Assembly (NCBI GenBank): GCA_963753815.1
Contig: CAVWDU010000003.1
Coordinates: forward strand, 1,302,001 to 1,366,000
Length of the DNA: 64,000 bases
Direction: 5' to 3'
DNA from: CAVWDU01 sp963753815
GTDB lineage: Bacteria > Pseudomonadota > Gammaproteobacteria > Pseudomonadales > Halieaceae
Positions 9,015-18,175 of the stretch are shown here, in pieces. The translations under genes and the position numbers were made by a program. Each line of letters opens with the position of its first letter. Position 1 is the stretch's first letter. The notes beneath the pieces were generated by a model, which was not told where the DNA came from, did no database searches, and was given only the letters and a program-made list of their open reading frames with translations.

Positions 9015-9779
9015 CTACAGCTCGATGTCGTAATCCATGATCACCGGTGCGTGGGACGAGAACACCTTGCTCTTGTAGATCGCACCATAGTCGACCGCGT
9101 ACTTCAGGCCTTTCGAAATCAGGTGGAAGTCGCTGCGCCATCCCGAGCGCTCGCGGTCGCCGTCGGGCCACCAGCTGAACTCGTCGCTGTCTGAATTGAT
9201 TTCGCGGAAAGCATCGACATAGCCGGAATCGAACAGTTCATCGAGCCATTGGCGTTCCTCCGGCAGGAAACCGGGCAGGCTGGCGGCACTGTCCGAGTCC
9301 TGGACGTCGGCTGCGGTATGCGCCATCTGCCAGTTTCCGCAGATGATGTATTCCCTTCGCTTGTTGCGAACCTTCTGCAAGTGTCCACCCAGCAACTGGT
9401 AGAAGTGGCTCTTGCGCGCCAGTTCTTCCGCATTGTCGGCACGGGCCTGGGGAGCCAGCAGGCAGCCGACACTGATGTTGCCGTAATCCGCCTGGATGTA
9501 TCGGCCCTCCATGTCAAAATCGGCAAACCCGAGCCCGGTCATGATCGCCTTGGGTAGCTGCCGGCAGTAAAGAGCGACCCCATTGGCCCTGCCGTTGATG
9601 TCGTCGAAAAAGTAGGCGTTGTAGTCGCTCGGAAAGTAGCGATCGTGTTGCAGCTCCGTCTCGGCGCAGCGCAGATCCTGGATGCAGACGAAGTCCGCGT
9701 CCTGGTCTGCCAGCCATTCGTAGAAACCCTTTTCGGCGGCGCTTTGCAGGCCGTCCGCGCTGAAGCTGATGATCCTCAT
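9015..9779 (-). CDS. crc: Crc-type catabolite repression regulator (catalytically degenerate ExoIII homologue)
   Basis: The 254-residue protein has the exonuclease III/AP-endonuclease fold but lacks its catalytic motifs: the metal-binding glutamate of the QE(L/T) motif is replaced in CIQDLR (near residue 34), and the GDFN motif reads CGNWQMAH. The same losses are characteristic of Pseudomonas Crc, which instead binds RNA together with Hfq to repress translation of catabolic genes. MRIISFSADGLQSAAEKG, GVALYCRQLPKA, RREYIICG and FSWWPDG all match Crc-like positions. The location between rph and pyrE is also that of Pseudomonas crc. Whether it regulates with Hfq in this organism is inference. 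Confidence 0.85.
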   Translation of the reverse strand: MRIISFSADGLQSAAEKGFYEWLADQDADFVCIQDLRCAETELQHDRYFPSDYNAYFFDDINGRANGVALYCRQLPKAIMTGLGFADFDMEGRYIQADYGNISVGCLLAPQARADNAEELARKSHFYQLLGGHLQKVRNKRREYIICGNWQMAHTAADVQDSDSAASLPGFLPEERQWLDELFDSGYVDAFREINSDSDEFSWWPDGDRERSGWRSDFHLISKGLKYAVDYGAIYKSKVFSSHAPVIMDYDIEL

Positions 9780-10157
9780 TATGGCCTCGTGTTATCGGCA
9801 CGTGTGTCGATGTGTTGTAGTTATATGTACGCGTTCTGTTCACGCCAGATTGCCAATGCCGGACGCAAAGTCGGCGGTACAGGACAGATCACAAGCGTTC
9901 CACCGGGTCTTCCGACCCCAAGCGGATTGCATGTAACTGCGGGTATTTGCTGGCAAGTGAACGTAAAGCCTGAGAGAGTATAGTACAAGTTCCGACGCAT
10001 TTACGCTGCGCCAGGGAAGGGTCGGGTTCTGTCCACGTGGGAAAGTGCCCGGCACGTAACCTGTGGGTGTCACCGCGCCCGGAATCAACGCGATCGCGGC
10101 GTGGCAATTACTTTCAACGGGTCGGTCGCGGCAACAAACGGGGTTAACAGGCGTCGC
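9780..10157 (+). other. Divergent intergenic region between crc and pyrE
   Basis: This 378 bp gap separates the divergent crc and pyrE starts. The one AT-rich motif on the plus strand is a TATAGT hexamer at 9979-9984, without a convincing -35. No ribosome-bound leader peptide or terminator-antiterminator pair with a U-tract, as might be expected for a pyrE attenuator, was found. Minus-strand open frames over 9840-10202 lack any recognisable protein features and are treated as chance. Confidence 0.5.
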
Positions 10158-10802
10158 ATGCAGGCTTACCAACAGCGGTTTATCGAACTTGCTATCGAGC
10201 ACAATGTGCTCAATTTCGGCGAATTTACGCTCAAATCAGGCCGCCAAAGCCCGTATTTCTTCAATGCCGGTGCTTTCGCGAGCGGCCGGGCGCTCGCCGC
10301 GCTGGGCCGCTGCTATGCCGATGCGATCATGGCCTCTGGTATCGAATTCGATGTTCTTCTGGGGCCCGCCTACAAGGGTATTCCCCTGGCGACCTCCACC
10401 GCCATTGCGCTGGCGGAGGCGCTCACGGAGGAGGTGCCCTTCGCGTACAACCGCAAGGAGGCCAAGGGCCACGGTGAAGGAGGCGTGCTGGTGGGAGCCC
10501 CGATCGACCGACGCGTGCTGGTTATCGACGACGTGATCACCGCCGGCACCGCGGTCCGTGAGGTGATCGGTATGGTGGAGGCCGCCGGAGGTACGCTCGC
10601 TGGCGTAGCGATCGGCCTGGACCGGCAGGAGCGCGGTGAGACAGCGCTCTCCGCAATCCAGGAGCTCGAGAGGGCACACGGTATCACGGTCGTCAGCATT
10701 GTTGACGTGGGGCATATCATTGCCTATCTGGAATCGAGCGGGGCTGCGATGGCCGCGGAGCTTGCCGCAATGCAGAAATACCGAGATCGTTACGGTGTCT
10801 GA
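10158..10802 (+). CDS. pyrE: Orotate phosphoribosyltransferase
   Basis: PyrE joins orotate to PRPP to give orotidine monophosphate in pyrimidine synthesis. From the ATG at 10158 the protein is 214 residues, as in E. coli (213), and starts MQAYQQRFIELA. Hallmarks are FGEFTLKSGRQSPYFFNAG near residue 20, FDVLLGPAYKGIPLA near 65 and the PRPP-binding motif VLVIDDVITAGTA near 120. An in-frame upstream ATG at 10101 would add 19 residues without similarity. Confidence 0.96.
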   Translation: MQAYQQRFIELAIEHNVLNFGEFTLKSGRQSPYFFNAGAFASGRALAALGRCYADAIMASGIEFDVLLGPAYKGIPLATSTAIALAEALTEEVPFAYNRKEAKGHGEGGVLVGAPIDRRVLVIDDVITAGTAVREVIGMVEAAGGTLAGVAIGLDRQERGETALSAIQELERAHGITVVSIVDVGHIIAYLESSGAAMAAELAAMQKYRDRYGV

Positions 10803-10838
10803 CTTGTCTGTGTGCAGGGCAGAACCTATATTGGGCGC

Positions 10839-11495
10839 ATGATGCACAAGCACATAGCCAACTCATCGTTCCTCGCCCTGGTTGCCGTCCTGGTGTTCGC
10901 CCCGGGTGCCAGCGCGCGTGAGATGTATCGCTATACCAACGACAAGGGTAACACGGTCATCGACTACCAGGTGCCGCCCGAATATGTCGCGAACGGGTAT
11001 GAGGTACTGAATGAGGAGGGCGTCGTCCTGCGGGTTGTACCCCGTGAGCTCTCCTTGGAAGAGCAGGCCCTGCTTACTAATCGTGAACGACAGGCGGAGG
11101 CCGCCAAAGCGGAAAAAGACCGCCTGCGGAAGTGGGACGAGTCGCTGCTGCTGCGTTACAGCTCAGTGGCCGATATCGAGGCCGCAAGGGAGCGGGCACT
11201 GCGCGACCTGCGTATCCGCCTGAGCATTCTCAAGGGTAACAAGCGAACGCTGAAACAACAGGTCCAGACCTACCAGGCACAGGCTGCCGATCAGGAGCGA
11301 GCGGGCCGGGCGGTGGATATGGCGCTGTTGAACGCCATAGAGGACCTGCAACAGCAGATTGCCTCGACCGATCGGTCGATAGCAGACCGGAACCGGGAGA
11401 TAGAGCGGGTAGCGCAACAGTATCAGCGTGATATCGATCGCTTCGGTCAGCTGCTCGAGGTGGTGGAACTGCGCCGCAATCCCCCGCCGCGATGA
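10839..11495 (+). CDS. Secreted DUF4124 domain protein with coiled-coil tail
   Basis: From the ATG at 10839 the protein is about 218 residues with a signal peptide ending near GASA (about residue 26). The DUF4124 domain follows immediately, recognisable from MYRYTNDKGNTVIDYQVPPEY. The remaining two thirds is highly charged and predicted to be helical, rich in Q, E, K and R, and probably a coiled coil. DUF4124 proteins are envelope proteins of mostly unknown function. The gene directly follows pyrE with no clear ribosome binding site; the ATG at 10842 is an equal alternative. Confidence 0.75.
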   Translation: MMHKHIANSSFLALVAVLVFAPGASAREMYRYTNDKGNTVIDYQVPPEYVANGYEVLNEEGVVLRVVPRELSLEEQALLTNRERQAEAAKAEKDRLRKWDESLLLRYSSVADIEAARERALRDLRIRLSILKGNKRTLKQQVQTYQAQAADQERAGRAVDMALLNAIEDLQQQIASTDRSIADRNREIERVAQQYQRDIDRFGQLLEVVELRRNPPPR

Positions 11496-11523
11496 GTGTC
11501 CGTCGCGGCCGGGCTGAGTAAAT

Positions 11524-12159
11524 TCAACCGGCGAGGGACCCGGTTTGGCTGTCCACACCTCGGCTCACCGCATCCCGGAACAGACGCTCGTCAATAAACG
11601 CCCACTGGTCTGGCCAATGGTGGGTGGGGAGCTGTCTGAACCCGCTGCGCACGAACTGGGCAATCCGTCCCTCCACCAGCGCCATCATCAGGTTAGCCGC
11701 GGCTGGCAATGGCAGTCGCGGGCGCAGACCCTCACGCAATTCGGCTTCCCGCAGAACCTGTCGCAACTGGGTTTCGATGCGTTCGAACAGCTGGACGACA
11801 CGTTGGTGCAGCCGGTCCGTCTCGCCTGAGAGGGCGTCACCTGTGAGTATGCGGCTGATGCCCGGGTTGCGCTCGGAGAAGGCGAGCAGTAACAGCAGGA
11901 TCTTTTCGCAGCGCCGCGATGCGGTGTCTTCTTCCGCGACGATAGTGCCGACCCGGGTGAACAGGGTTTCTTCGATAAACTCGATCAAGCCCTCGAACAT
12001 CTTGGTTTTGCTGGGAAAGTGACGGTATAGCGCCGCCTCCGATACACCCACCTGCCGGGCGAGACCGGCGGTGGTGATGCGTTCACCCGGGCTGGCCTCC
12101 AGCATCCGGGCGAGTGCCTCCAGGATCTGCTGCTTGCGCTGGGATTTCTTGGGAGGCAT
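11524..12159 (-). CDS. slmA: Nucleoid occlusion factor SlmA (TetR family)
   Basis: SlmA binds specific chromosomal sites and blocks FtsZ ring assembly over the nucleoid. The 211-residue protein starts with a TetR-type helix-turn-helix: QQILEALARML, then ITTAGLARQVGVSEAALYRHFPSK near residues 28-50, the typical SlmA recognition helix. The rest is helical as in the family. Position beside pyrE and argB matches other gammaproteobacteria, where slmA lies next to pyrE. It is the main alternative to a generic TetR regulator and the better choice by sequence and context. Confidence 0.88.
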   Translation of the reverse strand: MPPKKSQRKQQILEALARMLEASPGERITTAGLARQVGVSEAALYRHFPSKTKMFEGLIEFIEETLFTRVGTIVAEEDTASRRCEKILLLLLAFSERNPGISRILTGDALSGETDRLHQRVVQLFERIETQLRQVLREAELREGLRPRLPLPAAANLMMALVEGRIAQFVRSGFRQLPTHHWPDQWAFIDERLFRDAVSRGVDSQTGSLAG

Positions 12160-12209
12160 GAGTTTCCGTGCTCATCGTTTGTCGATCCATGCTAGCGATT
12201 ACCTGCAGT

Positions 12210-12230
12210 CCCTGCAATAAGTGTGCAGGG
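12210..12230. other. Short hairpin between slmA and argB
   Basis: CCCTGCA at 12210-12216 and TGCAGGG at 12224-12230 form a perfect 7-bp stem with a 7-base loop in the gap between argB and slmA. There is no T-tract on either side, so termination of argB transcription is possible but not shown. Confidence 0.35.
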
Positions 12231-12242
12231 CCCGGTGGGCTG

Positions 12243-13151
12243 CTAGGGCTTGCGCCGGCGGTTATCGATCAGGGTACCGATGCCGCTGTCGGTGAAAATC
12301 TCAAGCAGGACGGCGTGCGGTATCCTGCCGTCGATGATATGGGCGCTGGCGACACCTGACTTGACTGCATCCAGCGCGCAGCGAATCTTTGGCAGCATAC
12401 CGCCGCTTATGGTCCCATCCTCGATCAGTTCGTCGACTTCCAACGTGCTCAGGCCGGTCAGGATATTCCCCTTTGCATCGAGCAGGCCCGCGACATTGGT
12501 CAGCAGCATAAGTTTTTCCGCCGCCAGGACCTGGGCGATCTTGCCGGCCACCAGATCGGCGTTGATGTTATAGGTCCTGCCGTCGGCATCGGTGCCGATC
12601 GGTGCGATGACCGGAATAAAGTGGCTGTCGAGTATGACCTTCAAAACCTCGGTGTCGATCTGGTCAACCTCCCCTACGTGGCCGATGTCCACGATCTCAG
12701 AGGCACCGAGCTCCGGGCTGTAGCGGCTGACCACAAGCTGCCGGGCACGGATCAGCTGGCCATCTTTGCCGGTTACACCGATCGCCTTGCCGCCATTGCG
12801 ATTGATGGAACTGACGATCTCCTGGTTGACGCTGCCACCCAGCACCATCTCGACGACGTCCATGGTTTCCGCATCGGTAACCCGCATTCCGTCGACGAAA
12901 TCGGAGCTGATGTTCAGCTTGGCGAGCAGATTGCCGATCTGTGGCCCGCCGCCGTGTACCACGATCGGGTTCATGCCCACCAGCTTCATCAGCACCACGT
13001 CCCGGGCGAAGCTGTCATGCAGTTGCGGGTCGACCATGGCATTGCCGCCGAACTTGACCACGATGGGGCGGCCGGTAAACCGCTGAATGTAGGGTAGCGC
13101 CTCCGTGAGCACGTGGGCGACGTTGAGTGCGGCATCGCGGGTGAGTGACAT
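12243..13151 (-). CDS. argB: Acetylglutamate kinase
   Basis: ArgB phosphorylates N-acetylglutamate in arginine biosynthesis. From the ATG at 13151 it is 302 residues, starting MSLTRDAALNVAHVL. Signatures are IVVKFGGNAMVDP near residue 32, IVVHGGGPQIGNLL near 66 and the DLVAGKIAQVLAAEKLMLLT region near 200. A conserved N-terminal helix before the kinase fold suggests the hexameric, arginine-inhibited type. A 29-codon upstream extension is open but not conserved. argB follows algC at 170 bp on the same strand. Confidence 0.95.
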   Translation of the reverse strand: MSLTRDAALNVAHVLTEALPYIQRFTGRPIVVKFGGNAMVDPQLHDSFARDVVLMKLVGMNPIVVHGGGPQIGNLLAKLNISSDFVDGMRVTDAETMDVVEMVLGGSVNQEIVSSINRNGGKAIGVTGKDGQLIRARQLVVSRYSPELGASEIVDIGHVGEVDQIDTEVLKVILDSHFIPVIAPIGTDADGRTYNINADLVAGKIAQVLAAEKLMLLTNVAGLLDAKGNILTGLSTLEVDELIEDGTISGGMLPKIRCALDAVKSGVASAHIIDGRIPHAVLLEIFTDSGIGTLIDNRRRKP

Positions 13152-13321
13152 CGGTGGTTCTCTCGGCTGTGACGGCGGGCTGATCAATCTAGCTGAGCAG
13201 CCACCGACAAGTCCAGTGCAACTACCCCTGAACGCCACGTCTGACCGGTCTATCTATCTATCCGCGAGACAGTGAGGGTTGATCACCGATCGCCTGCTAC
13301 CGGTCAGCGGGCCCGGCTGGC

Positions 13322-15922
13322 TCAGAATGGCAGCTGCAGTTCGGGCTCGGCACTTTCAATCTGTGACTTGAAGCTGGCCATGACTTCCCTGAGACCCTCT
13401 TCCGTGGAGGCCTCGAAGCGTGCAGTGAGCGCGGGGCTGGTGTTGGAGGCTCTCACCAGGCCCCAGCCATCGGCGAAGTCGACCCGCAGTCCATCGAGTG
13501 TGTTGGTTTTACCGGTCGGGAAATCGGCGCTGCTGACGATATTCTCGATGGCGTGAAACTTGTCCTGCTCGAGTATCGGGATCAGTATTTCGGGGGTATT
13601 GACGCTTGCAGGCAATGCCGCAATCGTCTCGTCGATACTGGCGTCGCGTGTGCTCAGTATCTCCGCAAGCCGGCCGGCCGCGTACATGCCGTCATCGAAC
13701 CCGTACCAGCGCTCGCCGAAGAATATATGGCCTGAAAATTCGCCGCCCAGCAGCGCCCCGGTCTCGGCCATTTTTTCCTTCATGAAGGCGTGTCCCGTCT
13801 TCCACAGTACCGGACGGCCCCCGTGCTGGGTAATCAGCTGAGTCAGGTTGCGGCTGCACTTGACATCGAAGACGACGTCGGCGCCCGGATTGCGGGAAAC
13901 GACATCTTCCGCATAGATCATCAACAGCACATCGGAGCGGACGATCGCGCCACTTCCCGACACCACGGCCAGGCGGTCTCCGTCGCCGTCGAATGCGACA
14001 CCGAGATCGGCCCCGTGGGTCCGCACCGCCTCGACAAGGTCCTGGAGATTGGCTTCATTGCTGGTGTCCGGTGGGTGGTTCGGGAAACTGCCGTCCAGTT
14101 CGCAGTGCAACGGCACGACCTCGCAACCCAGCTCCTCGAACAGCAGCGGGGCGATTTCGCTGGTGGCCCCGTTCCCTGCGTCGACCACAATTTTCAGCGG
14201 CACCGCGATAGCGATATCAGCGACCACCTCGTCGATGTAGGCGGACACAATGTCTTCGCGCATCGTACGCCCCTGGCCGGAGCTGAACTTTCCGCTCCTG
14301 ATCGTTTCCAGGATTTCCTGGATGCCGCCCGCCGCGATCGTCTGCTGGTCTATCACGATCTTGAAGCCGTTGAACTCGGCCGGGTTATGGCTCCCGGTTA
14401 TCATCACGCCGGAGTTGCATGCCAGGTGTCTGGTCGCATAGTACAGTAGAGGTGTTGGCACCGTGCCGATGTCGATAACGTCGCGGCCGCTCTCCATAAG
14501 TGCGCGGATCAATGCCGACTTGATCCGGCTGCTGGATGCCCGGCCGTCGCAGCCTACGATCAGCGACTGCTGTTCCCGCTCCCCGGCCAGGGTTCCGATG
14601 GCCTTGCCAATACCGGTCACCAGTTCATCCGTGAGCTCTGTATCGGCCAGTCCGCGGATATCGTAGGCGCGGAAGATATGCGCAGGCAGCCCGTCCGGTT
14701 CGCTGTTGCCGGCGAGGTCCAGCGCCAGCTCATCCGCGAGATCCAGCTCCAGTGACGCGCCGCCAGGCTCCTGTTCGCTGCCTGCGGCCGGTTTCGCTGT
14801 GGCTGCTGCCCCGTTTCCATTGTGGGTCGCAGCAGTAACCTGCGATCCTGTTGCCACGGTACGCGGGCGCGAGCTCCTCTGCGTCACCCGGCGCAACTGT
14901 TTGGCGAGCGGCACCAGCTCCGGCAGTTCGAGTTCGAGCGCGCTTTTCTGGTCGGCCGCAGCCAGCACCTTTGCCGCCTCTCCCGACAACGCCGACGAGA
15001 AGCGCGACATCAGTAAGTAAAGACCGACAATTGCGGCAACCAGTGCCGCGATGAGCACCACGATAACCGGTATCGGGCTGATGGTGACCGCGTTGACGAG
15101 CGCGGACGACGGGGTGAACACGACGCGCCAGGTGGTGTCGGGTACCTCGGCGTTACGCTGGAAACGCTCTTCTTCACCGGCGCCGGTTGAGGCGATGATG
15201 ACTCCCTGACCGGCGCGGCCACCCGGCGCAAACACCTGCTCGAGATCGAAGCGGCCTGAGCTGGACGCCGCTGCGGTTAACTGTTCAACGAAGCGCTGGT
15301 TGTCGATGGTCACCAGCATCACTGCTTTCTGCCCCTCTGCGGGCTTACCGTCTATGCGCTGGGCAAAAGAGGTAAGCCAGCGCTGTTCGTACTTGAAGGA
15401 TTCGGGGAGTGTCTCCTGGCCTTCGCTGGCCCGGCGCACCAGGTCGAGCTCAATGTGGTTACGCAAACCCCGGTCGCCCTCGCTGAGTGGCGCGGTACCC
15501 ATCTCTCCGATTGGCAGGATATGGAGGCTGACGGCGTCGGGAAAGAATTGCGCGAGTGCCTGTTCACGGTTGGCCAGGCTTTCTGGCCCGGTTGCCTCGA
15601 GTACCCCGCGAGCTTCGCCAGAGCCCGCCGCTGACTGGATACGCTCCCTGAAACGCTGCTGAAACTGGCCGATGCCCGCGGCCTGGCGCTCGGCGAAGGC
15701 GATACTGATGCGGTCTGCCTGGGTCGCCTGCAGCGCTGGTTCCCGCAGTAGCAGCAGGTACGCGAATCCCACGCACAGGGGGACTATGACGATGCCCAGC
15801 GCCTGTATGGCGAGCCGGCGCAAAATGCTGCGGCCGCCCGTTATACCCTGGGCGGGGCCGCCGTTGGTTCCATTGTTAGCGGATTGTTTGTTATTGTTAT
15901 CTTTACGCTTGATTGTCAGCAT
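13322..15922 (-). CDS. algC: Phosphomannomutase/phosphoglucomutase AlgC with membrane-anchored N-terminal domain
   Basis: The C-terminal half (from about residue 400) is a complete alpha-D-phosphohexomutase: the phosphoserine loop MITGSHNPAEFNGFK, the metal site AFDGDGDRL, the substrate loop GGEFSGHIFF and the phosphate-binding RASNTSPALTARFE. It interconverts mannose or glucose 6- and 1-phosphates for exopolysaccharide and LPS. The first 320 or so residues form a separate module: two transmembrane segments (about 36-58 and 278-303) flank a periplasmic region. The 866-residue form corresponds to the long AlgC annotated in Pseudomonas. A linker rich in alanine, glycine and acidic residues joins the parts. 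Confidence 0.92.
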   Translation of the reverse strand: MLTIKRKDNNNKQSANNGTNGGPAQGITGGRSILRRLAIQALGIVIVPLCVGFAYLLLLREPALQATQADRISIAFAERQAAGIGQFQQRFRERIQSAAGSGEARGVLEATGPESLANREQALAQFFPDAVSLHILPIGEMGTAPLSEGDRGLRNHIELDLVRRASEGQETLPESFKYEQRWLTSFAQRIDGKPAEGQKAVMLVTIDNQRFVEQLTAAASSSGRFDLEQVFAPGGRAGQGVIIASTGAGEEERFQRNAEVPDTTWRVVFTPSSALVNAVTISPIPVIVVLIAALVAAIVGLYLLMSRFSSALSGEAAKVLAAADQKSALELELPELVPLAKQLRRVTQRSSRPRTVATGSQVTAATHNGNGAAATAKPAAGSEQEPGGASLELDLADELALDLAGNSEPDGLPAHIFRAYDIRGLADTELTDELVTGIGKAIGTLAGEREQQSLIVGCDGRASSSRIKSALIRALMESGRDVIDIGTVPTPLLYYATRHLACNSGVMITGSHNPAEFNGFKIVIDQQTIAAGGIQEILETIRSGKFSSGQGRTMREDIVSAYIDEVVADIAIAVPLKIVVDAGNGATSEIAPLLFEELGCEVVPLHCELDGSFPNHPPDTSNEANLQDLVEAVRTHGADLGVAFDGDGDRLAVVSGSGAIVRSDVLLMIYAEDVVSRNPGADVVFDVKCSRNLTQLITQHGGRPVLWKTGHAFMKEKMAETGALLGGEFSGHIFFGERWYGFDDGMYAAGRLAEILSTRDASIDETIAALPASVNTPEILIPILEQDKFHAIENIVSSADFPTGKTNTLDGLRVDFADGWGLVRASNTSPALTARFEASTEEGLREVMASFKSQIESAEPELQLPF

Positions 15923-16002
15923 AGTGCAAACACGGGTGATCGCCGGACACCTAGTCTATTACGCCCGGGGAAGCCCGGGAAACCGGCAGGGGGACGATTT
16001 GT

Positions 16003-17205
16003 TTACAAATCTCCGGAAATATGGGCTGCCACGAGATCGACGATTTCTGCGGCCAGACTGGACTTGCTGGCCCGGGGCAGCGCTCGCTGACCGGATTCCC
16101 AGAATACGGTGACCGCGTTTTCGTCACTGTTGAAGCCTATGCCCTTCGCCGCGACGTCATTGGCGACAATCATGTCGAGGCCTTTGCGGACGCGTTTCTC
16201 CCGGGCATAGTCTTCAACGGCCTGGGTTTCGGCGGCAAAACCCACGGTGAACGGGGCGTCGGGCAGGGCTGCGATGGTCGCCACGATATCCGGGTTGCGC
16301 TCCAGGGTCATCGTGATCGTCTCGGCTCCTTTCTTTATCTTCTGGTCGGCCATGGTCGCCGGTCGATAGTCAGCCACCGCGGCGCAGGCGATAAAGATGT
16401 CACAATCCGGGGCGAGTTCCAGGCAGGTTTCCAACATTTCCCGCGCGCTCCCCACATCGTACCGTCGCACGTGATCCGGTGTCGGCAGGGTTGCCGGCCC
16501 GCTCACCAGGCTGGTCACGGCGCCGGCATCGACCGCGGCGCGGGCCAGCGCGAATCCCATCTTGCCGGAACTGTGATTCGACAGGTAACGCACCGGGTCG
16601 ATCGGCTCCCGGGTCGGCCCCGCAGTCACCACTACCCGCCGCCCTGCCAGACGGCCGCTGGCAAACAGGGCCCGGGTGGCCTCGGCGATAACCTGCGGTT
16701 CCTCCATTCTGCCCGGCCCCGTGTCACCACAGGCCTGGACGCCCTCGGCCGGCCCGATCATGCGCATCCCGCGGCTCTCGAGGGTAGTGATGTTGGCGCC
16801 CGTCGCGGGGTCCCGCCACATCTGCTGGTTCATTGCGGGGGCCAGCAACAGGGGCGCCGGCGTCGCCAGGGCCACGGTGGTGAGCAGGTCGTCGGCCCTG
16901 CCGGCGGCCAGTCGGGCGATGAGGTCGGCTGTCGCCGGTGCGATCACCAGCAGGTCGGCCCAGCGCGCCAGCTCGATGTGCCCCATCCCCATCTCGGCTT
17001 CGGTGTCGAGCAGCTCACTGTGCACCGGGTGGCCGGAGAGTGCCTGCAGCGTTAGCGGCGTGATGAATTCGGTGGCGCCACGGGTCATGATAACCCTGAC
17101 CTCGCCGCCCATCTGTTGCAATTGTCGAACCAGTTCGGCGGACTTGTAAGCGGCTATGCCGCCACTGATGCCGAGCAGAATATTGCGATTAAAAAGATGT
17201 GCCAT
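16003..17205 (-). CDS. coaBC: Bifunctional phosphopantothenoylcysteine decarboxylase/phosphopantothenate-cysteine ligase
   Basis: CoaBC carries out two successive steps of coenzyme A synthesis. From the ATG at 17205 it is 400 residues, starting MAHLFNRNILLGISGGIAAYKSAEL, the flavin-binding CoaC start. The CoaC catalytic region contains PAMNQQMW near residue 130. The CoaB half starts near GRRVVVTAGPTREPIDPVRYLSN (about residue 190) and has the SGKMGFALA and ACAAVADYRP motifs; the K-I-K-K substrate loop lies near residue 290. The minus-strand frame extends upstream over radC but nothing there is similar. dut, normally beside it, is absent. Confidence 0.96.
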   Translation of the reverse strand: MAHLFNRNILLGISGGIAAYKSAELVRQLQQMGGEVRVIMTRGATEFITPLTLQALSGHPVHSELLDTEAEMGMGHIELARWADLLVIAPATADLIARLAAGRADDLLTTVALATPAPLLLAPAMNQQMWRDPATGANITTLESRGMRMIGPAEGVQACGDTGPGRMEEPQVIAEATRALFASGRLAGRRVVVTAGPTREPIDPVRYLSNHSSGKMGFALARAAVDAGAVTSLVSGPATLPTPDHVRRYDVGSAREMLETCLELAPDCDIFIACAAVADYRPATMADQKIKKGAETITMTLERNPDIVATIAALPDAPFTVGFAAETQAVEDYAREKRVRKGLDMIVANDVAAKGIGFNSDENAVTVFWESGQRALPRASKSSLAAEIVDLVAAHISGDL

Positions 17206-17301
17206 TTCGCTGCCGGAGCTGCAAGACTGGTTTCGAGCATCGACGATAACACCCACGCAGGGTTTTTGACACTGTGGGGTCAGACTCCACGGGGGGGCGC
17301 A

Positions 17302-17976
17302 ATGGGCATTGGTGAGTGGGCGGCTGGAGAGAGCCCGCGAGACAAGCTTTTGCAGGCCGGGGCACACGCACTGTCCGACGCCGAGTTGCTGTGCGTGCTG
17401 TCTTTCCGGGGTCACGGCCGAGACAGCGCCGAGCTGCCTGCGCGGGCACTGTTGCGGCGCTTCGGTGGTCTCGGGGATCTGCTCTTTGCCCGGTACGAGG
17501 AGGTAATAGCCTGTGCCGGAGTCGGGCCGGCCACCTATGCGCAGCTTCAGGCCGCCCTCGAGCTCGCGCGGCGTGGCGCGCTGTGTACGCTGCGCGATGG
17601 CGATACCCTGTCCAACCCGGACCAGACCAGGACCTTTTTGCAGCTGCATCTCGGTGGCCGTCGGCGCGAGGTGTTCAGCTGTCTGTTCCTTGACAGCCAG
17701 CACCGGGTGTTGCGCTGCGAGGACCTGTTCTTCGGCACCCTCGATGGCGCCGCGGTGTATCCCCGTGAAGTCGCTGTGCGGGCCTTGCAGTACGACGCCG
17801 CCGCAGTGATCTTCGCCCACAACCACCCTTCCGGCGTTGCCGAGCCCAGCAGCGCTGACCGGCGTATCACCGAGAGGCTGAAGTCAGCCCTTTCGCTGCT
17901 GGATATCCGCGTGCTGGACCATTTCATCGTCGGGCGTGGGCGGGAGTTCTCATTCGCCGAGCAGGGGCTGCTGTGA
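17302..17976 (+). CDS. radC: RadC family JAB/MPN-domain protein
   Basis: RadC proteins carry a JAB-type metalloprotease fold; their role in DNA repair is uncertain. From the ATG at 17302, preceded by a G-rich stretch, the protein is 224 residues. The N-terminal helix-hairpin-helix domain begins SPRDKLLQAGAHALSDAELL. The metal site HNHPSG with a downstream aspartate (SSADRRIT) lies near residue 174, and LLDIRVLDHFIVG is the C-terminal strand. It is divergent from coaBC, as in Pseudomonas and E. coli. Confidence 0.93.
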   Translation: MGIGEWAAGESPRDKLLQAGAHALSDAELLCVLSFRGHGRDSAELPARALLRRFGGLGDLLFARYEEVIACAGVGPATYAQLQAALELARRGALCTLRDGDTLSNPDQTRTFLQLHLGGRRREVFSCLFLDSQHRVLRCEDLFFGTLDGAAVYPREVAVRALQYDAAAVIFAHNHPSGVAEPSSADRRITERLKSALSLLDIRVLDHFIVGRGREFSFAEQGLL

Positions 17977-18175
17977 GGGTCGCAGTCGCGCGCAGCTGCA
18001 ATCCGGTGCTGCCCGGCCGTTCTGCACTGCGCCTGATATCTGCACCGCGCCTAATAATGGTCAATCCTGGCATGATGCAGCGGGCGCCGGTGAGGCTAAC
18101 CCGCTGCGGCATCCCGGCGACCGCGCCCCTGCTTCGTGGGCGCTGACGGGGCGCGAGGGGGTCCTGTCTTTTTGG
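17977..18175. other. Non-coding upstream part of the radC-rpmB gap
   Basis: The gap from the radC stop to the rpmB start is 335 bp. Apart from the promoter at 18176-18204 and the roughly 100-base leader after it, I see no gene, RNA or convincing hairpin here. Several short frames are open only because of high GC content. Confidence 0.5.

Noticed and set aside
13251..13262. TATC microsatellite between argB and algC
   Set aside because: Only three units in a non-coding gap; no sign of a role.
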